A DNA stretch of 10,469 bases, taken from contig JALNWE010000092.1 of the NCBI GenBank assembly GCA_023231065.1, positions 1 to 10,469 on the forward strand, in the 5' to 3' direction. Below the pieces are notes generated by a model. That model searched no databases. It saw only the letters and a list, made by a program, of their open reading frames with translations, and had not been told where the DNA came from. Below, one piece after another: positions 1-6,674 of this stretch (positions are counted from its first letter, which is position 1; each line of letters begins with the position of its first letter). This DNA comes from Bacteroidales bacterium (GTDB taxonomy: Bacteria; Bacteroidota; Bacteroidia; Bacteroidales; FEN-979). The position numbers were made by a program, and so were the translations under genes.

Positions 1-25
1 AAGGTGTTTGACTTGATTATTAACA

Positions 26-721
26 ATGAGAAAATTTCTGAAACGAACCTGGCATTTTTTATTCTGGTTTTTAATTTTTTATTTTGGTTCTACCCTGTTT
101 TTCGTCATTCTGTATCGTTTTATCAATCCCCCGGTTACTCCGTTGATGATTATCCGGCTTGCTGAGCAGACTTATTACGGGCAACCGTTAAAACTTCGTA
201 AAAGTTGGGTCCCGCTGGATAAGATATCCCCAGCTATGCCACTTGCGGTTATTGCTTCGGAGGATAACCAGTTTACGGAGCACCACGGATTTGATCTTGA
301 CGCGATAGAAAAGGCGAAGGAATACAATGAAAAAAAGCAAGGGAAAAAGATCCGGGGAGCCAGCACGATTTCCCAACAAACTGCTAAAAATGTCTTCCTA
401 TGGCCGGAAAGGTCCTGGGTCAGAAAAGGGCTGGAAGCTTATTTCACAGTCCTCATCGAATTAGTCTGGGGCAAAGAGCGCATTATGGAGATTTATCTCA
501 ACGTGATTGAAACGGGCAAAGGGGTATATGGGGTCGGAGCTGCATCCCAATCCTATTTTGGCAAGCCTGCTTCCAAACTTACCCGGGGAGAAGCTGCACT
601 GATCGCTGCCATTCTTCCCAACCCCATCAAATGGAGCCCGACCTCCCCTACTCCATATTTGTCGGGACGGCAACAATGGATCCTTTGGAATATGGGCAAT
701 ATAGGCCGTATCGACTACTAA
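26..721 (+). CDS. mtgA: Monofunctional peptidoglycan glycosyltransferase (GT51)
   Basis: This enzyme polymerises lipid II into glycan strands at the outer face of the inner membrane and has no transpeptidase domain. The 231-residue protein has a short basic N-terminus, one hydrophobic membrane anchor (about residues 10-31), and then a single GT51 domain. Visible family motifs are ASEDNQFTEHHGFD (residues 77-90, with the catalytic Glu79), GASTISQQTAKN (111-122), the KERIMEIYLN segment (150-159, with the second conserved Glu155), and the GAASQSYFGK and EAALIAAILPNP blocks. Length and motif order fit a complete MtgA; bifunctional PBPs would be more than twice as long. The ATG at 26 gives the expected cytoplasmic-basic/TM start. 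No Shine-Dalgarno is visible, which is usual for Bacteroidota. Only 25 bp lie upstream in the window, so its promoter or any operon partner cannot be judged. ppdK follows 95 bp downstream but has its own promoter. Confidence 0.95.
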   Translation: MRKFLKRTWHFLFWFLIFYFGSTLFFVILYRFINPPVTPLMIIRLAEQTYYGQPLKLRKSWVPLDKISPAMPLAVIASEDNQFTEHHGFDLDAIEKAKEYNEKKQGKKIRGASTISQQTAKNVFLWPERSWVRKGLEAYFTVLIELVWGKERIMEIYLNVIETGKGVYGVGAASQSYFGKPASKLTRGEAALIAAILPNPIKWSPTSPTPYLSGRQQWILWNMGNIGRIDY

Positions 722-722
722 A

Positions 723-745
723 TTAACCTAAAATTAATGGGTTAA
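723..745. repeat. Short inverted repeat between mtgA and the ppdK promoter
   Basis: TTAACC (723-728) and GGTTAA (740-745) form a perfect 6-bp inverted repeat with an 11-nt AT-rich spacer. It starts two bases after the mtgA stop codon and ends just before the -33 element of the ppdK promoter. There is no T-run after it, so it is a poor intrinsic terminator. It could be an operator or chance in AT-rich DNA. Confidence 0.25.
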
Positions 746-748
746 AAA

Positions 749-778
749 TTGCGCAAAGCGAAATTTATTGTAATTTTG
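749..778 (+). promoter_or_regulatory. Bacteroidota-type promoter of ppdK
   Basis: TTG at 749-751 is separated by exactly 19 bp from TAATTTTG at 771-778, followed by CA. This is a full match to the Bacteroidota primary-sigma consensus (TTG at -33, TAnnTTTG at -7, spacer about 19-21). Transcription would be expected to start around 784-788. That leaves a leader of about 30 nt before the ATG at 817 but almost none before the ATG at 793, and it is one reason to prefer the 817 start. Confidence 0.75.
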
Positions 779-816
779 CAGGCTTCATTTTTATGCAAAC
801 TAAAATATTGATAACC

Positions 817-3621
817 ATGGCAAAACAAGCTAAAGAAAAAAAGTACGTTTACTTTTTTGGTGGTAAAAAAGCCGAAGGGCAAGCCGACATGAAAAACCTG
901 CTGGGTGGCAAAGGCGCCAACCTGGCTGAAATGGTAAACATCGGGCTTCCAGTTCCTGCCGGATTCACGATCACAACCGAAGTATGTACTTACTACCAAC
1001 AAAACAAAAAGAGCTATCCGACAGAGTTGAAGAAACAATTGACCGATAGTCTGAAAGCAACAGAAAAAGAAATGGGCGCCATTTTTGGCGATAAAAACAA
1101 TCCCCTTCTTGTCTCCGTCCGTTCAGGCGCCCGCGCTTCCATGCCAGGCATGATGGAAACGGTATTGAATGTTGGTTTAAACAACATCACCCGTGAAGGA
1201 TTGATCAAGAAAACCAAGAATCCACGTTTTGTTTATGATTCACAACGCAGGCTCATCCAGATGTATTCTGATGTTGTCATGGAAAAAGCTGCAGGTATTG
1301 AGCCAAAAGAAGGCATGGGTGTCCGGTTGCAACTCGAACGCGAACTTCATAAAATGAAGGAGTCCAATGGATACCTCAGCGATACGCAATTAACTGCCGA
1401 CGATTTAAAAAATCTTATCGAAATCTATAAAAAAGTTGTTAAAACAGCCCTTGGAAAACCCTTCCCGGAAGACCCCATGGAACAACTCTGGGGCGCGATT
1501 GGCGCTGTATTCCAGAGCTGGGATGGAAAACGCGCAATTTCATACCGCCGGTTCGAAGGCATTCCCGATGAATGGGGAACCGCTGTCAACGTACAATCCA
1601 TGGTATTCGGGAACATGGGCGACACCTCCGCTACCGGAGTTGCATTCACCCGTAACCCGGCTACCGGCGAGAATTATTTCTATGGTGAATGGTTGGCCAA
1701 TGCCCAGGGAGAAGATGTGGTAGCTGGTATCCGTACCCCAAACCCCATTAACGAAATCGGTAAAAGCGAACACACTAAAAAACTTCAGTCGCTGGAAACC
1801 GCCATGCCCAAGGTATATAAGGAGCTTCACAACATTGAGCTCAAACTCGAAAAGCATTATCATAACATGCTCGATATAGAGTTCACTATACAGGATGGCA
1901 AGCTTTATATGTTACAGTGCCGGGTTGGAAAACGCAATGGTCCCGCTGCCGTGAAAATGGCGCTCGACATGTATCATGAAAAACTCATCACCAAAGAAGA
2001 GGCCGTTTCCCGTGTAGAACCGACCCAGTTGGATGAGCTCCTCCACCCGATTCTTGATCCTAAGGCAGAAAAAAACACCAAACCGGTCGCTAAAGGTTTA
2101 CCTGCCGGTCCTGGTGGCGCAACCGGACAAATCGTATTCACTCCTCAGGATGCTGTTGCCTGGGCAAAGAAAGGCAAAACCGTTATCCTCGTCCGTGAAG
2201 AAACCAATCCCGAAGATATCGAAGGTATGCGTTCGGCAGAAGCTATTTTAACTGCCCGCGGAGGCATGACTTCCCATGCAGCCCTTGTTGCACGCGGCTG
2301 GGGAAAATGCTGTATCGTAGGAGCTGGGACACTGAAGATCGATGCCGCCAAGAAAACCATGAAAGCTGGCGACCTTATCCTGAAAGAAGGAGATTTTATC
2401 TCCCTGAACGGAACCAAAGGATGTGTGTATGGTGAACAAATCCCCATGATCAAAGCTGCCGAAGAAAACCCCGATTTCCAGGCTTTCATGAAATTATGCG
2501 ATGCCATCCGTACCATGAAGATCCGTACCAATGCCGACACTCCCGAAGATGCTGCCAAAGCAAGGGCTTTCGGAGCAGAAGGGATCGGACTTTTCCGTAC
2601 CGAGCACATGTTTTATGGTAAAAATGCTGAAAAACCGTTGTTCATCCTTCGTAAAATGATCGCTTCAAAGACGGAAGAAGAACGCCGCAAAGCTTTAAAC
2701 GAGCTCTATCCATATGCCAAGGAAAATATCAAGCAGACACTGGCAGCCATGGACGGATATCCTGTTACCATCCGTACCCTCGATCCTCCTTTGCATGAGT
2801 TTATCCCCCAGAATGAAGAAGGTCGTAAGAAGATCGCTGACAGCTTGAATATTTCCATGCAGGAGTTTAATCGTCGTGCGGATGCTTTACATGAAACCAA
2901 CCCGATGATGGGTCACCGTGGCGTCCGTTTGGGCATCACCTATCCCGAGATCACCGAAATGCAGGTACGCGCTATCTTTGAGGCCACAGCAGAACTGCTG
3001 AAGGAAAAGAAAAAAATATTCCCCGAAATCATGATCCCGGTAACCTGTACCGACAAGGAACTGAAAAATCAGTACCTGATCATCGATGAAATCTATGCAG
3101 AAGTTTGTAAAAAATTCAAACTGAAAGAGATCCCGCACCTGGTCGGTACCATGATCGAGATCCCGCGCGCTGCCCTCACTGCCGATAAAATCGCTCAAAC
3201 CGCACAGTTCTTCTCATTCGGGACCAACGACCTCACCCAGATGACCTTCGGGTTTTCGAGGGATGATATCGGATCTTTTGTCCCCGATTATATCGAAAAA
3301 AAGATCCTCCCCATTGATCCTTTCCAGGTTATCGATTTTGAAGGTGTTGGACAGTTGATGCGTTTGGCTGTTGAAAAGGGCCGTTCCTCCCGTAAAGACC
3401 TTGAGATCGGTATTTGCGGTGAACACGGTGGTGAACCGGCTTCTGTTGAATTCTGCCATTCATTGGGATTCAATTATGTGAGCTGTTCCCCGTTCCGCGT
3501 ACCCATTGCCCGTCTTGCTGCCGCTCATGCTGTGATCAAACAACACAAAGCAAATCCAAAACCAGCGGTAAAAAAAGCCACTGCTAAAAAACAAGTTGTA
3601 AAAAAGGTCGTTAAGAAATAA
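817..3621 (+). CDS. ppdK: Pyruvate, phosphate dikinase
   Basis: PPDK reversibly converts pyruvate + ATP + Pi to PEP + AMP + PPi in the cytoplasm, serving gluconeogenesis or PPi-linked glycolysis. Three domains are seen in the 934-residue product. The N-terminal ATP-grasp region (about 10-380) has GGKGANLAEM and RSGARASMPGMMETV. The swivelling phosphohistidine domain (about 425-520) has GGMTSHAALVARG, with phospho-carrier His487. The C-terminal PEP/pyruvate TIM barrel (about 555-905) has GLFRTEHMF, RTLDPPLHEF, MGHRGVRLG, GTMIEIPRAAL, SFGTNDLTQ and GICGEHGG with catalytic Cys867. All key residues are present, so it should be active. The ATG at 817 (MAKQAKEKKYVYFFG) is chosen over the in-frame ATG at 793 from the usual family N-terminus and the promoter position. 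After the normal end of the barrel (ARLAAAHAV) there is an unusual Lys/Ala/Val-rich tail of about 25 residues. The stop is a tandem TAA TAA. Confidence 0.97.
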   Translation: MAKQAKEKKYVYFFGGKKAEGQADMKNLLGGKGANLAEMVNIGLPVPAGFTITTEVCTYYQQNKKSYPTELKKQLTDSLKATEKEMGAIFGDKNNPLLVSVRSGARASMPGMMETVLNVGLNNITREGLIKKTKNPRFVYDSQRRLIQMYSDVVMEKAAGIEPKEGMGVRLQLERELHKMKESNGYLSDTQLTADDLKNLIEIYKKVVKTALGKPFPEDPMEQLWGAIGAVFQSWDGKRAISYRRFEGIPDEWGTAVNVQSMVFGNMGDTSATGVAFTRNPATGENYFYGEWLANAQGEDVVAGIRTPNPINEIGKSEHTKKLQSLETAMPKVYKELHNIELKLEKHYHNMLDIEFTIQDGKLYMLQCRVGKRNGPAAVKMALDMYHEKLITKEEAVSRVEPTQLDELLHPILDPKAEKNTKPVAKGLPAGPGGATGQIVFTPQDAVAWAKKGKTVILVREETNPEDIEGMRSAEAILTARGGMTSHAALVARGWGKCCIVGAGTLKIDAAKKTMKAGDLILKEGDFISLNGTKGCVYGEQIPMIKAAEENPDFQAFMKLCDAIRTMKIRTNADTPEDAAKARAFGAEGIGLFRTEHMFYGKNAEKPLFILRKMIASKTEEERRKALNELYPYAKENIKQTLAAMDGYPVTIRTLDPPLHEFIPQNEEGRKKIADSLNISMQEFNRRADALHETNPMMGHRGVRLGITYPEITEMQVRAIFEATAELLKEKKKIFPEIMIPVTCTDKELKNQYLIIDEIYAEVCKKFKLKEIPHLVGTMIEIPRAALTADKIAQTAQFFSFGTNDLTQMTFGFSRDDIGSFVPDYIEKKILPIDPFQVIDFEGVGQLMRLAVEKGRSSRKDLEIGICGEHGGEPASVEFCHSLGFNYVSCSPFRVPIARLAAAHAVIKQHKANPKPAVKKATAKKQVVKKVVKK

Positions 3622-3640
3622 TAACCTTTAGACTAATATC

Positions 3641-3665
3641 GTGTCGCCCTGAAATAATTCGACAC
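3641..3665. repeat. Inverted repeat in the ppdK 3' region
   Basis: GTGTCG (3641-3646) and CGACAC (3660-3665) form a perfect 6-bp stem with a 13-nt loop, 17 nt after the second TAA. It lacks a T-run and so is not a terminator by itself. It lies 21 nt upstream of the intrinsic terminator and could be an mRNA 3'-end structure, or chance. Confidence 0.3.
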
Positions 3666-3686
3666 TAATTAATCAAACCAATTTCA

Positions 3687-3725
3687 AAGAGGCTGTCTCA
3701 AAAATCACGAGGCAGCTTCTTTTTT
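3687..3725 (+). terminator. Rho-independent terminator of ppdK, overlapping the stop codon of the opposing gene
   Basis: AAGAGGCTGTCTC (3687-3699) pairs with GAGGCAGCTTCTT (3709-3721) across all 13 positions, two of them G-U wobbles, with a 9-nt loop. A run of six T follows at 3720-3725. It is a well-formed intrinsic terminator for plus-strand transcription. The last T residues belong to the TAA stop (3724-3726, minus strand) of the convergent HMA gene. Read from the minus strand the stem is followed only by CTCTTTGAAATT, so termination of the opposing operon here is possible but weaker. Confidence 0.85.
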
Positions 3726-4086
3726 AATGTTTCGCAGCATCTTTTTTGCAACAGGCAGGAAGCTTTTCGTAAGCTTTTTTATTCGCGGGTATTGAGTCTG
3801 CATCATAGCCCAGGTTTGAAATTTTACGGCGTAAATCATCCGGAGTGACGCTTTTTGTATTGTATTTTATGGTCACGATTTTTGTCTCCAGATCGAGCGA
3901 GATATCCTTCACTCCTTTTTCAAACGCCAATCCACCCTCAATCCGGTCTTTACATTGGGGACACACTGCAGATGTTTTGATCTTTACGGTTTCAACTTTT
4001 TTCTCCTGTGCAAAAAGATTCTTCCCAAAACCATTCAGGCAAAAAATGGCCAACAGGATCAGAAAAAATTTAGTTAGTGTTTTCAT
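3724..4086 (-). CDS. Exported heavy-metal-associated (HMA) domain protein, MerP/CopZ-like
   Basis: This is a 120-residue protein. Residues 1-26 look like a Sec signal peptide (MKTLTKFF..., hydrophobic core, cleavage likely after LFA), so it should be periplasmic. The mature part is one ferredoxin-like HMA domain (about 31-97). It has the metal site CPQCKDRIE (Cys42, Cys45), followed by the typical GVKDISLDLETKIVTIKY strand and a LRRKISNLGYDAD C-terminal helix/strand. A short tail ends in LPACCKKDAAKH, with a vicinal Cys112-Cys113 pair that could be a second thiol ligand site. CxxC HMA domains bind soft metals such as Cu(I), Hg(II) or Zn(II); the metal is not decided by sequence. It lies 49 bp downstream of the TonB-dependent receptor on the same strand, with no terminator between, so the two are probably one operon and one pathway. 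It may be a metal chaperone or sequestering protein. Confidence 0.85.
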   Translation of the reverse strand: MKTLTKFFLILLAIFCLNGFGKNLFAQEKKVETVKIKTSAVCPQCKDRIEGGLAFEKGVKDISLDLETKIVTIKYNTKSVTPDDLRRKISNLGYDADSIPANKKAYEKLPACCKKDAAKH

Positions 4087-4135
4087 AAGCAGGTGATTAA
4101 TAAATTAATATAGGACAATGAACGAATTGATTTTG

Positions 4136-6490
4136 TTAATTGATGGTCAGTCTGATCCCTGTATAAACCGTGATCCCGACCACAGGTCCCCACGCCATGG
4201 AAGCATCGAAATGAGTATGAAAGGGTTTCCAGTACTCCAAAATCGGATCCATCTGCCGGAAGTTAATCAGGTTTTCACCACCCAAATATATTTCAAAATG
4301 TTTGAATTTCCGGGTTACCTGCGTTAAAAGGTTAAACCAAACCGGCGACCATTCCGGCTGTTGAAGGGAAGCCGGCATTTTTTGAGTGTCAGGTATCCTG
4401 GATGGACCATTGAGTTGCCCGGTAAGATCGAATTTCCATTTTTCGAATTTGGTAGCATATCCCAGGGATAACAAACCCTTATATAGATTTACCATTGATT
4501 TCCGGACCAGATGGCCGTTTTCGGTGAGCCATACATCATTCAAACGGAAAGCAGCGGTTATCGTAAACCGGGTTACAGGTGAACAAGTCAGTTGTGCCTG
4601 GACGCTGTTTGCAAAAGATTTACCATCAAGATTATAAAAAAACACGGCATTGGGCAAGCTATCCTGGTCAACAATAATCTGATGAACGAAACTGGTACGG
4701 TATGCATCCAGTGATAATTCGCCTTTTTCACCGAACAGGTTGAAATTCCAGGTGAAGTTCAGGCCTAAGTTCCATGCTTCTTCATTCCCCAGGTCAGATG
4801 CAAAACAAAGCTCCCGCTGACTGGCAAAAACAGCATTGTTCTCGGCCAGAAGGTTGGGCGAACGGTAGCCTTTTCCTACCGAGGCCCGGATGGTGGCCGA
4901 TTTCGAAGGGTTGAACCGGAGATGCAACCTGGGAGTCAGGTAATATCCGAAACTGCTGTTATAATCGCCCCTCAAACCGGCAATGACAGCGAATTTCCCG
5001 GGAATTTCAAAAGTATATTCAAAAAAAGTTCCGGTAACCCATTCACTCCGGTCCATCACCCATGTCATGACCGAATCGCCAGCCAAGGTGTAAAGGTTTG
5101 CCTGACCGGGTACTGAATCTGTGGGTAATAACTGATACCGGTACTCCAGCAAAGTCTGAACAAAGTTTTCGCTGTAATCATCAATCAGGTAACTGAACCC
5201 GGCAGAGATCCGGTGTTTGTTCTCATCGAATGAAGTTGTTAAGATCAGGTTGGCATTGAAATTCTGTTCATGTCCATGGTACAGGTTGATCCCATAGAAG
5301 GCATCCTGCTGGTGGTTGATCCCCGACAGAATAAGCCCGAGGCTCGATTTTCCACCAGGACCCAAAAAGATCCCATTTTTCCAGAAAGCTTCAAGGCGGT
5401 TGGTCCTAATCCCGATCCCGTACTTTTTAGTATCGTTTGAAATCCCTGTCGTATCGGTATTCCAGGCGCTTTTATCGAAATCCATCTGGCCGCCGTTTCG
5501 GTCTTCATACAGATATTTTACGCCAAACCGGGAGACCCATTTTCCCGGAATTAAATAATCCCAGCGGTTCATGGCAGTGATTGTGGTCATTTCGGGCAAA
5601 TCCATGAAGCCATCCCCGTTCCGGTCAAATTTATGCTGGAAAGTCGAAGCATGGACCAACAGTGAAGCGCTTAGTTTATCGTTTATCTTAATGGCGCCAT
5701 CCGCGTTGGCTTCAAGCCGGAGGTTACTGTTCCCATAAACATTGAGAAAAAACTTCGGTGCAGTTTCAGGTTTTTTGTATTCAACATTGATCTGGCCTGT
5801 GATCGATTCATACCCCTGGACGACCGAAGAGGTCCCTTTGGCGACCTGGATCGATTCCATCCAGGAGCCAGGGATATAATTCAACCCGAACGGAGTTGCC
5901 AATCCCCGGATAAGGGGAACGTTTTCCGTCATGATCTGGCTGTATATACCGGAAAGTCCTAATAATTGAATCTGGCGGGCGCCCGAAACAGCATCTGAAT
6001 AGGAAACATCCACCGAGGCGTTGGTTTCGAAACTTTCAGCCAGGTTACAGCAGGCAGCTCGCTGCAATTCTCCCACGGAGATCACCGTTGTTGCCTGGGT
6101 CCTTAACTTTGAAATAAAAGTATTGTCCAATTTTTCTTTGATCTCCACTTCATTCAGGTTCTGCTTGTCGGAAATCATAACATGATCAAGATGGGTCTGG
6201 TCACGGCTTACCACGATTGTATCCTTTTGATAACCCAGTGAACTGAAGACCAAACGATAATCGCGGATTCCCCTGGAAGGGATCACAAATTTCCCGTCCT
6301 GATTACTGAAGGCGCCTTTACTTGTTCCGATCCAGAAAATATTGACCCCGGGAATTCCCGATTCCTTTCCTGAAGGATCCTTCTCCGAGACGCTCCCCGA
6401 TATAACCTGGGACCAGGAGTTGGGAGCGGTGAAGAAAAAACAGAACGTTATAGCGAATAGAAAAAAGTTAAAAGAATGATGGTTTTTCAT
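4136..6490 (-). CDS. TonB-dependent outer-membrane receptor, probably metal-related
   Basis: This 784-residue outer-membrane receptor should import a ligand using TonB energy. The chosen ATG at 6490 starts MKNHHSFNFFLF, a standard signal peptide (about 1-27). The longer in-frame start at 6538 would place 16 non-signal residues in front and run further into the divergent promoter region. Domains seen are a carboxypeptidase-regulatory-like beta-sandwich (about 28-110, with ISGSV, IPGVNIFWIGTSKGAFSNQDGKF and FSSLGYQ), a plug domain (about 125-240, with ARQIQLLGLSG, PLIRGLATPFGLNYIPG and SIQVAKGTSSVVQGYESITGQINV), and a beta-barrel to the C-terminus (VYTGIRLTIN). The plug carries a Cys147-Cys148 pair in AACCNLAESFE, which echoes the ACC pair in the downstream HMA protein. 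No SusD-like partner is present, so it is not a classical glycan SusC. Pairing with an HMA protein suggests a metal or metallophore ligand; this is inference. Confidence 0.9.
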   Translation of the reverse strand: MKNHHSFNFFLFAITFCFFFTAPNSWSQVISGSVSEKDPSGKESGIPGVNIFWIGTSKGAFSNQDGKFVIPSRGIRDYRLVFSSLGYQKDTIVVSRDQTHLDHVMISDKQNLNEVEIKEKLDNTFISKLRTQATTVISVGELQRAACCNLAESFETNASVDVSYSDAVSGARQIQLLGLSGIYSQIMTENVPLIRGLATPFGLNYIPGSWMESIQVAKGTSSVVQGYESITGQINVEYKKPETAPKFFLNVYGNSNLRLEANADGAIKINDKLSASLLVHASTFQHKFDRNGDGFMDLPEMTTITAMNRWDYLIPGKWVSRFGVKYLYEDRNGGQMDFDKSAWNTDTTGISNDTKKYGIGIRTNRLEAFWKNGIFLGPGGKSSLGLILSGINHQQDAFYGINLYHGHEQNFNANLILTTSFDENKHRISAGFSYLIDDYSENFVQTLLEYRYQLLPTDSVPGQANLYTLAGDSVMTWVMDRSEWVTGTFFEYTFEIPGKFAVIAGLRGDYNSSFGYYLTPRLHLRFNPSKSATIRASVGKGYRSPNLLAENNAVFASQRELCFASDLGNEEAWNLGLNFTWNFNLFGEKGELSLDAYRTSFVHQIIVDQDSLPNAVFFYNLDGKSFANSVQAQLTCSPVTRFTITAAFRLNDVWLTENGHLVRKSMVNLYKGLLSLGYATKFEKWKFDLTGQLNGPSRIPDTQKMPASLQQPEWSPVWFNLLTQVTRKFKHFEIYLGGENLINFRQMDPILEYWKPFHTHFDASMAWGPVVGITVYTGIRLTIN

Positions 6491-6571
6491 GTCAGTGACA
6501 ATCGGTATCCATGCTGAAAAAATAATGGTATGTGGCATTAGCCATAAATACCAGAAGAATCAGGACGATAC

Positions 6572-6622
6572 CGGGCTTCTTACAGCATTATATTTTACAA
6601 AATTAACGAAAAAAGGAGCCCG
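6572..6622. repeat. Inverted repeat flanking the receptor promoter candidate
   Basis: CGGGCTTCTT (6572-6581) and AAGGAGCCCG (6613-6622) are inverted copies matching at 9 of 10 positions, the odd pair being a G-U wobble in RNA, with a 31-bp spacer. The arms bracket the minus-strand TAATTTTG element. This could be an operator for a dimeric regulator or a leader hairpin. Chance is not excluded. Confidence 0.35.
6598..6605 (-). promoter_or_regulatory. Candidate -7 element for the receptor-HMA operon
   Basis: On the minus strand positions 6605-6598 read TAATTTTG, an exact TAnnTTTG match and identical to the ppdK -7 element. No TTG is seen at the expected -33 distance, so support comes from the -7 box and its position alone. 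It would give a leader of about 100 nt before the ATG at 6490. Confidence 0.5.
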
Positions 6623-6674
6623 TGGTATATTTATCGAAACCGGAAGATTTTTTATAACTTGCAAAAAAAATCCC

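Larger units (their letters stand above)
6491..6674. promoter_or_regulatory. Divergent intergenic control region (receptor operon / GH27)
   Basis: These 184 bp separate the divergent receptor and GH27 genes once the signal-peptide-containing starts are used. They hold a near-consensus minus-strand -7 element, an inverted repeat around it, and an AT-rich stretch before the GH27 start containing TATAACTTGC (6653-6662). The last resembles TAnnTTTGC with one T missing and is only a weak promoter candidate for GH27. Open reading frames extend into it from both sides but show no conserved protein character. Confidence 0.6.

Noticed and set aside
1..25. Possible promoter elements (TTTG, TTG) before mtgA
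   Set aside because: There is too little upstream sequence, and no TAnnTTTG box is present in these 25 bases.
742..1038. Minus-strand ORF starting with a hydrophobic, signal-like stretch
   Set aside because: It overlaps the ppdK promoter and the well-conserved ppdK N-terminal coding region, and its sequence resembles no family I know. It is a shadow frame.
2145..2609. 154-residue minus-strand ORF inside ppdK
   Set aside because: It is fully antisense to the phosphohistidine and barrel domains of PPDK, and its composition is typical of an antisense frame.
4096..4109. ATTAATAAATTAAT palindromic AT-rich stretch between the receptor and HMA genes
   Set aside because: It is low-complexity AT sequence with no T-run or stable stem, so there is no support for a terminator or operator there.
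6489..6674. N-terminal 62-residue extension of GH27, and the matching 16-residue extension of the receptor
   Set aside because: Both extensions would place non-signal sequence before clear signal peptides and make the divergent genes overlap. The internal starts at 6675 and 6490 explain the signals better.
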